Source: DASPKO01 sp035628055 (GTDB lineage: Bacteria; Planctomycetota; Phycisphaerae; Phycisphaerales; UBA1924). Taken from it: 5,973 nucleotides of DNA. The stretch spans positions 1 through 5,973 of the forward strand of contig DASPKO010000138.1 in assembly GCA_035628055.1 (NCBI GenBank), in the 5' to 3' direction. Numbering within the stretch: the first letter of the stretch is position 1; each line of letters opens with the position of its first letter. The notes beneath the pieces were generated by a model that worked only from the letters and a program-made list of their open reading frames with translations, ran no database searches and was not told the DNA's origin. Positions 1 to 4,773 of the stretch are shown here, piece after piece. The translations under genes were made by a program, and so were the position numbers.

Positions 1-741
1 GCGCGGCTGGTGGAGCTCGCGGACATCAGGGCCGAGCTGCACGCCCACACCCGCGAGTCCGACGGCTCGATGGTGATCGAGGAGCTGGTGGCCCGGGCCA
101 AGGAGCGCGGTTTTCACACCGTGGCCGTGACCGATCACTCCAAGAGCTCGGCCTTCGCGGGCGGGCTCACGGTGGAGCGGCTGGAGCGCCACGTCGACAA
201 CGTGCGCCGGGTGGCGGAGTCGACCACGGGGGTCCGCGTCCTGGCCGGGTCGGAGGTGGACATCCTGCCCGATGGGAGCCTGGACTACGACGACCGGACG
301 CTGGCGCTGCTCGACATCGTGGTGGCCTCGCCGCACGCGCAGCTCGGCATGGAGGGGGAGAAGGCCACGACCCGCCTGGTGCGCGCCGTGAGCCACCCGC
401 GCGTGGCGGTGCTGGGGCACCCGACGGGGCGGCTGATCGATCGGCGCGTCGGCCTGGGGGCCGACCTCGGGCCCGTCTTCGCCGCGGCTCGGGCCAACCG
501 GGTGGCGCTGGAGATCAACGCGCACTGGCTGCGCCTCGACCTGCGCGACGTGCACGTGCGGGCCGCGGTCGAGGCCGGCTGCCTGATCGCCATCGATTGC
601 GACGTGCACGCTGCCGGCGAGTTTGCGAACCTGCGGTACGGCGTGGCGACGGCCCGCCGGGGTTGGGTGACGGCGGCGGGTTGCGTCAACGCGTGGGACG
701 CGGACAAACTGTGGGAGTGGCTCCGGAGTAAGAAGGGGTAG
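1..741 (+). CDS. polX: DNA polymerase X family protein, C-terminal PHP domain (5'-truncated by window edge)
   Basis: This is the last 246 codons of a bacterial PolX, a DNA repair polymerase carrying a C-terminal PHP metal-dependent phosphoesterase/exonuclease domain. The frame is open to base 1 and reads ARLVELADIRAELHAHT, the usual junction into the PHP domain. The GTG at base 10 is therefore internal, and the real start and the polymerase domain lie outside the window. The PHP metal ligands are all visible (numbering from base 1): HAH (His14, His16), TDH (Asp45, His46), GSEVDIL (Glu85), SPH (His112), GHPTGRL (His140) and DCDVH (Asp201, His203). The motif RYGVATARRGW near the end is typical of PolX rather than of free PHP phosphatases such as HisK. 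The gene ends in TAG, closely followed by the next gene on the same strand, so co-transcription is possible. A stand-alone PHP protein is a less likely alternative. Known from the family: metal-dependent 3'-5' exonuclease activity in base-excision-type repair in the cytoplasm. Confidence 0.9.
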   Translation, partial: ARLVELADIRAELHAHTRESDGSMVIEELVARAKERGFHTVAVTDHSKSSAFAGGLTVERLERHVDNVRRVAESTTGVRVLAGSEVDILPDGSLDYDDRTLALLDIVVASPHAQLGMEGEKATTRLVRAVSHPRVAVLGHPTGRLIDRRVGLGADLGPVFAAARANRVALEINAHWLRLDLRDVHVRAAVEAGCLIAIDCDVHAAGEFANLRYGVATARRGWVTAAGCVNAWDADKLWEWLRSKKG

Positions 742-790
742 CGGTGCGGCGCCGGGCGCGCTCACGGGGCGGGCGCGGGGCAGCGGTCGG

Positions 791-797
791 AGAGGAG
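791..797 (+). promoter_or_regulatory. Ribosome binding site deciding the start of the toroid gene
   Basis: AGAGGAG lies six bases before the ATG at 804. It favours that ATG over the in-frame GTG at 744, which has a weaker AAGGGG (733-738) at similar spacing, and over the ATG at 843, which lacks a clear site. Confidence 0.55.
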
Positions 798-803
798 CGG
801 GCG

Positions 804-2399
804 ATGGCCAGACGCGGAACCGGATGCGGAACGAGGCTCGGAATGGCGGTCCGGGCATGCCTGGGCGCCGCGACCCTGCTGGCGGTGCTGGCGGCAGGGC
901 CGGCGCTGGGCGCGGGCCCCGGCCGCACCGACGACGAGCACAAGAAGAAGGCCGAGGCGATGGCGGCCAAGGCCATCGCATTCCTGCGCGCGCGGCAGGA
1001 CCCTGCCACGGGCGGGTGGGGCGTGCCCCCGCCGGACTCGGGGCGGCCCGCGTTCCCGGCGGTCACGGCCCTCGTGCTGGCGGGGATGGTGCATGACCGG
1101 GTGACCGCGCCCGTGGTGCCGCCGACCGACCCCGCGGCGCGGCGCGGGCTCGACTACCTGCTGGGCCACGCGGGCCCGGACGGGGGGATTTACGACCGCC
1201 TGCTGCCCAGCTACAACACCGCGATCTCCCTCTCGGCGCTCGTGAAGTTCGCGGATGACGACCGAGCGGCCGCGGCGGCCCGGCTGGCCCGCGCGTTCCT
1301 CTACGGCCTGCAATGGGGCGAGACCGCCGATGAGAGACCCGAAGGGGCCGAGAGCGCCAAGGCGGTCGGGAAGGATCACCCGTTCTACGGCGGCGTCGGG
1401 TACGGGCAGCACGGGCGCCCGGACCTCTCGAACCTGGCCTTCTTCCTGCAGGCGATGCACGACGCGGGCGTGCCGAGCGACGACCCGGCCTTCGCCCGGG
1501 CCCTGGTCTTTCTCGCGCGCGTGCAGATGGACGACGCGGTGAACGACCTGGCGTACGCGGACGGCTCGCGCCAGGGCGGGTTTATCTACGCGACCAGCGC
1601 CGGGCGCGAGGCGGCCGGCGAGGGGCAGTCGTTCGCGGGCATGACCGAGGAGACGCTCGACGACGGGACCCGGGTGTCGCGACTGCGGGCGTACGGGTCC
1701 ATGACGTACGCGGGGTTCAAGAGCCTGGCGTACGCGGGGCTCGGACCCGATGACCCGCGTGTCCGGGCCGCCGAGCGCTGGATCGCCCGGAACTACTCGG
1801 TCACCGAGAATCCGGGCCTGGGGACCGACGGGCTCTATTATTACTACCTGGTCTTCGCCCGGGCCCTGGACGCGCGCGGGAACGCCTGGGTGGTCCCGGC
1901 GCCGGCGGCCGAGCGCGTGGTGGTGGTGGGCGGTCTCGACGAGGCCGACCGCGGCGTGGTGGAAACGATCGCCGAGCGCGACGGGCGCGTGCTGGTGTGG
2001 AGCGGGGGTCAGGATGAGCGGGCGGAGGGCGGGAGGGAAACCTCCGTCCGGCCGACGGATGGCGCGAACGTTCCAGCGGCCAGTTCGAAGGCCCCCGGCG
2101 TCTTTCTGGAGATGCGCAGCGGAGAAGAGGCCAGGGCGGCCGCGGGAGCGATCGCCATCTGGGCCGGCGAGCGGCGCGGGTCGGCCGTGGCGGCCGTGGT
2201 GTGGGACGGGACGGGGGCCGCGCCCGAGGCGCTGCGGGGCCGGCTGGGGCGCGACTGGGGGAACGACCTGATCGACCGGCTCGCGGAGCTTCAGAAGGAG
2301 GACGGCTCATTCACCGTGGTGGACGAGCGGTGGATGGAGAACGACCCCGTGCTGATCACGGCGTACGCGCTCATCGCGCTGCGTGAGGCAATGGACTAG
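804..2399 (+). CDS. Secreted prenyltransferase/squalene-cyclase-like alpha-toroid protein with inserted domain
   Basis: A 531-residue exported protein of the terpenoid cyclase-like (alpha/alpha)6 barrel class. I chose ATG 804 for its ribosome binding site; GTG 744 would add 20 Arg-rich residues. Residues 1-38 look like a signal peptide: Arg-rich start, hydrophobic stretch LGAATLLAVLAAGPALG, then AGPG. Mature barrel repeats follow: FLRARQDPATGGWG (58-73, QW-like), PSYNTAISLSALVKF (135-149), FYGGVGYG (194-201) with PDLSNLAFFLQAMHDAG (206-222), GGFIYAT (258-264), AYGSMTYAGFKSLAYAGL (296-313), GTDGLYYYYLVFARALDARG (340-359) and the last QW-like LQKEDGSF (496-503) with WMENDPVLITAYALIAL (510-526). 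This order matches a family I associate with planctomycetes. No DxDD-type protonation motif of true squalene-hopene cyclases is visible, so cyclase activity should not be assumed. Residues about 361-482 are an insertion absent from the usual family pattern. It follows polX on the same strand and converges on the aldehyde dehydrogenase. Substrate unknown. Confidence 0.82.
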   Translation: MARRGTGCGTRLGMAVRACLGAATLLAVLAAGPALGAGPGRTDDEHKKKAEAMAAKAIAFLRARQDPATGGWGVPPPDSGRPAFPAVTALVLAGMVHDRVTAPVVPPTDPAARRGLDYLLGHAGPDGGIYDRLLPSYNTAISLSALVKFADDDRAAAAARLARAFLYGLQWGETADERPEGAESAKAVGKDHPFYGGVGYGQHGRPDLSNLAFFLQAMHDAGVPSDDPAFARALVFLARVQMDDAVNDLAYADGSRQGGFIYATSAGREAAGEGQSFAGMTEETLDDGTRVSRLRAYGSMTYAGFKSLAYAGLGPDDPRVRAAERWIARNYSVTENPGLGTDGLYYYYLVFARALDARGNAWVVPAPAAERVVVVGGLDEADRGVVETIAERDGRVLVWSGGQDERAEGGRETSVRPTDGANVPAASSKAPGVFLEMRSGEEARAAAGAIAIWAGERRGSAVAAVVWDGTGAAPEALRGRLGRDWGNDLIDRLAELQKEDGSFTVVDERWMENDPVLITAYALIALREAMD

Positions 2400-2438
2400 G
2401 AAGGCAGCGGCGGGCGGCCGGACCGGGGCGGGCGCGAA

Positions 2439-4037
2439 TCAGGTGAGGTACGCCCTGAGCCCCTGCATCCCTCCCTCGCGGCCGAACCCGCTCTCCTTGA
2501 AGCCGCCGAAGGGTGAGGCGGGGTCGAAGCGGTTGTAGGTGTTGAGCCAGACGACCCCGGCCTTGAGGCGGCGCGCGACCTCGAGCGCCTTGGACCCCTT
2601 GTCGGTCCAGACGCCCGCCGCCAGGCCGTAGGGCGTGTTGTTCGCCCGGGCCACGGCCTCGTCGGGTGTCCGGAAGCTCATCACCGCCAGCACCGGGCCG
2701 AAGATCTCCTCGCGCGCGACGCGGTGGCTGGGCTGCACGTCGGTGAAGAAGCAGGGGCGGCACCAGTACCCGCGCCGCGGGAGGGCGCTGCCATTGCATT
2801 CCCAGAAGCGCGCCCCCTCCGAGCGTCCGGCCTCGAGATAGGCGGTGATGCGCTCGAGCTGGGCGCGCGAGTTGATGGCCCCGACGTCGGTGTTCTTGTC
2901 CAGCGGATCGCCGACGCGCAGGGACCGCATGCGCCCGCGCAGCCGCGAGATGGTCGGCTCGAGGATGCTCTCCTGCACGAACAGGCGCGACCCGGCGCAG
3001 CAGACGTGGCCCTGGTTGAAGTAGATTCCCTGGATGATCCCCTCGACGGCCTGGTCGAGGCTGGCGTCCTCGAAGACGATGTTCGCGGACTTGCCGCCCA
3101 GCTCGAGAGTCAGCCTCTTTGGGGCACCGGTGGCGGACGGGTGATCGGCCACGGACCTGGCGATGAGCTTGCCCACCTCGGTCGAGCCCGTGAAGGCGAT
3201 CTTGTCGACGCCCGGATGGCTGACGAGCGCGGCCCCCGTGCGGCCGTCCCCCGTGACGATGTTCAGCACCCCGGGTGGGAGCCCGACTTCCTGGGCGATC
3301 TCGCCCAGGCGGAGGGCGGTGAGCGGCGTCGTCTCCGCCGGCTTGAGCACCACCGTGTTGCCGCAGGCCAGGGCGGGGGCCACCTTCCAGGCGGCCATGA
3401 GCAGCGGGAAGTTCCAGGGAACGATCTGGGCGCAGACGCCGAGCGGCCCGCGCCCCGGATAGGCATGGTGGAGCTTGTCGGCCCACCCGGCGTAGTAGAA
3501 GAAGTGCGCCGCCGCCAGCGGGATGTCGACGTCGCGCGACTCCCGGATGGGCTTGCCGCCATCGATGGTTTCAAGCACGGCCAGTTCGCGGGCGCGGTCC
3601 TGGAGCCGGCGCGCCAGGCGGAACAGGTGCTTGGCGCGCTCGGAGGGCCGGAGGCCCGCCCAGCCCGGGAAGGCCGCGCGGGCCGCGGTCACGGCCCGGT
3701 CGACGTCGCCCGCGGAGCCGTGGGCGACTTCGCAGAGCGGCTCCTCGGTGGCCGGGTTGACGCTCGGGAAATAGGCGGGAGTTTCGGCGTCCCCGGCCGG
3801 GTCGGTGAAGGCGCCCGCGATGAAATGCCCGTATCGCGGCGCGAGGCGCACGGGAGCGCGCTCGGGCGCGGGGGCGTAGTCCCAAGAGCCAAGTGCGCCA
3901 CCCGGCGCGGCGGGCGATGCCGGGTCCGGCGCGGGCGCCGCGCGAGAGCCGTTGCTCTTGGCTCTGGGAGAGGGAGCCCGGGCGCGCGGCTCGGCACCGG
4001 GTGGCGGAGCCGGTTTGGAGGGGCGGCTGCGGGGCAT
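2439..4037 (-). CDS. NAD(P)-dependent aldehyde dehydrogenase with N-terminal extension
   Basis: A complete 532-residue aldehyde dehydrogenase that should oxidise an aldehyde to the carboxylic acid in the cytoplasm. Visible residues (numbered from ATG 4037): PWNF with Asn209, LKPAE with Lys232, FTGS (282-285) in the cofactor site, LELGG with general base Glu312, NQGHVCCAGSR with catalytic Cys346, EEIFGPV with Glu444, and the C-terminal SPFGGFKESGFGREGG (508-523). The blocks WDYAPAPE, IRESRDVDIPLAAAHFFYYAGWAD (about 164-187) and NRFDPASPFGG match a subfamily I recall as common in actinobacteria and other high-GC bacteria; its substrate cannot be read from sequence. The first 50 residues are a Pro/Ala/Arg/Ser-rich, probably disordered extension. 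The frame runs open to 4214, but ATG 4037 is the only ATG, GTG, TTG or CTG codon between there and the conserved WDYAPAPE. No Shine-Dalgarno sequence precedes it. A short extra stretch (DHPSATGAP, 298-306) precedes the Glu312 motif. It is divergent from the DUF2892 gene. Confidence 0.93.
   Translation of the reverse strand: MPRSRPSKPAPPPGAEPRARAPSPRAKSNGSRAAPAPDPASPAAPGGALGSWDYAPAPERAPVRLAPRYGHFIAGAFTDPAGDAETPAYFPSVNPATEEPLCEVAHGSAGDVDRAVTAARAAFPGWAGLRPSERAKHLFRLARRLQDRARELAVLETIDGGKPIRESRDVDIPLAAAHFFYYAGWADKLHHAYPGRGPLGVCAQIVPWNFPLLMAAWKVAPALACGNTVVLKPAETTPLTALRLGEIAQEVGLPPGVLNIVTGDGRTGAALVSHPGVDKIAFTGSTEVGKLIARSVADHPSATGAPKRLTLELGGKSANIVFEDASLDQAVEGIIQGIYFNQGHVCCAGSRLFVQESILEPTISRLRGRMRSLRVGDPLDKNTDVGAINSRAQLERITAYLEAGRSEGARFWECNGSALPRRGYWCRPCFFTDVQPSHRVAREEIFGPVLAVMSFRTPDEAVARANNTPYGLAAGVWTDKGSKALEVARRLKAGVVWLNTYNRFDPASPFGGFKESGFGREGGMQGLRAYLT
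3881..3968. repeat. Interrupted inverted repeat inside the aldehyde dehydrogenase N-terminal coding region
   Basis: CCCAAGAGCCAAG (3881-3893) is the reverse complement of CTTGGCTCTGGG (3957-3968) except for one extra A. This gives twelve base pairs with a single bulge around a 63-base GC-rich loop. It lies in the segment that encodes the low-complexity extension, where protein constraint is probably weak. In the mRNA it could fold 70-157 bases after the start codon. The function is unknown and chance cannot be excluded. Confidence 0.5.
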
Positions 4038-4042
4038 GGCGC

Positions 4043-4048
4043 ATGATA
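4043..4048 (-). promoter_or_regulatory. Possible -10 box of the aldehyde dehydrogenase gene
   Basis: On the minus strand TATCAT ends five bases before the ATG at 4037. That spacing would place transcription initiation at or next to the A of the start codon, so the mRNA would be leaderless. This agrees with the absence of a ribosome binding site. No convincing -35 hexamer is visible 16-18 bases upstream, so this is only a candidate. Confidence 0.3.
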
Positions 4049-4065
4049 GGGATTGGCACCGAGCG

Positions 4066-4101
4066 CCCACGGCCCCACGGAACCGGGCGGGCTTCCCGTG
4101 G
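4066..4101. promoter_or_regulatory. Repeat cluster in the divergent promoter region, possible operator
   Basis: CCCACGG occurs twice in tandem with an 8-base period (4066-4072 and 4074-4080). CCACGGAA (4075-4082) also forms an inverted repeat with TTCCCGTGG (4093-4101), with one bulged base and a 10-base spacer. The cluster lies 18-53 bases upstream of the candidate -10 of the minus-strand aldehyde dehydrogenase, where a transcription factor would act. In sequence this GC-rich, chance short repeats are common. The remainder of the 4038-4198 gap shows no further structure I can name apart from the ribosome binding site at its right end. Confidence 0.3.
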
Positions 4102-4181
4102 CGGCGTGCGCGCGCCGGGGCGAGACTCGGGCTGAAGATCCCTGGCGGACCCGGTGCGGCGCGCGCCCGCTCCGCCGGGAC

Positions 4182-4191
4182 AGGAAGGAGG
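4182..4191 (+). promoter_or_regulatory. Strong ribosome binding site of the DUF2892 gene
   Basis: AGGAAGGAGG stands seven bases before the ATG at 4199. It is the best Shine-Dalgarno match in the window. It decides the start at 4199 rather than at the in-frame ATG at 4154. Confidence 0.8.
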
Positions 4192-4198
4192 CGGTGCG

Positions 4199-4603
4199 AT
4201 GCGACTGGTGCCAACGTGCGAGCCCAACATGGGCTGGGGGGAACGGCTGCTCAACGGGCTGGCCGGCGGGGCCGCCGCCGGGTGGGCCGCGCGCAGCCGG
4301 TCCGTGAGCGGCGTCGGGCTTGCCCTGCTGGCGGGCCTGCTGGCCCAGCGGGCCATGACGGGGCACTGCCCGGCGCGCGAGGCGGCCCGGTGGGCCCGGG
4401 GCCGCAAGTGGCGTGACCTGGACCCCGCCGCCGCGGGCCGGGAGAGCGTGGACGTCCTGGAGCGCGGCACCCACCGGGAGCGCAAACTGGGACGGCCCGG
4501 ATTCTGCGACCGCGTCAGCACGGGCAAGGACGTGGTGCAGGAGGCCTCCGAGGAGAGCTTCCCGGCGAGCGATCCGCCGGGGTGGACGAGCGCCAGGACG
4601 TAG
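4199..4603 (+). CDS. DUF2892-type small membrane protein with conserved ESFPASDPP tail
   Basis: A 134-residue protein starting at ATG 4199. Residues 9-59 resemble the DUF2892 (YgaP-type transmembrane) domain: PNMGWGERLLNGLAGG at the start, two short hydrophobic stretches (about 17-31 and 37-51) separated by the basic turn ARSRS, and the family hallmark TGHCP at 54-58. The stretches suggest a hairpin in the cytoplasmic membrane. Residues 60-110 are charged and not recognised. Residues 111-130 (DVVQEASEESFPASDPPGWT) match a short tail motif I recall at the C-terminus of several otherwise unrelated small bacterial proteins; its role is unknown to me. There is no rhodanese domain as in YgaP. The gene is divergent from the aldehyde dehydrogenase and is closed by the terminator at 4680-4704, so it is probably monocistronic. 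Family assignment is fairly sure, function unknown. Confidence 0.78.
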   Translation: MRLVPTCEPNMGWGERLLNGLAGGAAAGWAARSRSVSGVGLALLAGLLAQRAMTGHCPAREAARWARGRKWRDLDPAAAGRESVDVLERGTHRERKLGRPGFCDRVSTGKDVVQEASEESFPASDPPGWTSART

Positions 4604-4679
4604 CTGACGCATGCGAGCCCTTGCGGGACCGCGCGACGTGTCGGAGGGTCTGGGGGATAGAGGGGTGGAGTAGAAAGAG

Positions 4680-4704
4680 CCCGGGCGCCAGCCCGGGGTT
4701 TTTT
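4680..4704 (+). terminator. Intrinsic terminator after the DUF2892 gene
   Basis: CCCGGGC (4680-4686) pairs perfectly with GCCCGGG (4691-4697) across a four-base loop, GCCA. One G and then six T (4699-4704) follow. It is 77 bases after the stop codon at 4603 and separates this gene from the riboflavin gene. A few A residues precede the stem (4674-4676), too few for a good terminator in the other direction. The 4604-4679 stretch holds nothing else I can identify. Confidence 0.9.
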
Positions 4705-4763
4705 CTTCACCGGCGCGAGAGTCGCGGCCGCCGCCCAGGCCGGCGCCGGGGCGCACCGGCACT

Positions 4764-4769
4764 ACCATC
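4764..4769 (+). promoter_or_regulatory. Possible -10 box just before the riboflavin gene
   Basis: TACCAT fits the TANNNT pattern and ends four bases before the ATG at 4774. With the usual distance from -10 to the start point, the transcript would begin at about the start codon. No -35 is evident. CGAGG touches the ATG and is too close to serve as a ribosome binding site. I see no FMN riboswitch in the 170-base gap. Confidence 0.25.
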
Positions 4770-4773
4770 GAGG

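Noticed and set aside
744..803. GTG at 744 as the start of the toroid protein
   Set aside because: It is possible, since it lies two bases after the polX stop with AAGGGG upstream. However, it adds 20 Arg/Gly-rich residues before the signal peptide, and the ATG at 804 has a better ribosome binding site. It is kept as an alternative only.
804..2399. True squalene-hopene cyclase in a hopanoid cluster
   Set aside because: There is no DxDD motif, the protein has a signal peptide, and no hopanoid or isoprenoid genes are adjacent.
2724..4046. A 440-codon plus-strand open frame opposite the aldehyde dehydrogenase
   Set aside because: It is a high-GC shadow. Its translation has no recognisable motif, whereas the minus strand holds every aldehyde dehydrogenase motif in order.
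3571..4768. Long minus-strand open frames across the DUF2892 gene and the 4038-4198 gap
   Set aside because: They are low-complexity Arg/Pro/Ala-rich translations overlapping a plus-strand gene that has a strong ribosome binding site and a family match.
4604..4773. FMN riboswitch before the riboflavin gene
   Set aside because: The gap is only 170 bases and much of it lies before the terminator of the upstream gene. I cannot find the conserved RFN-element blocks, and the start codon sits next to a possible -10 box.
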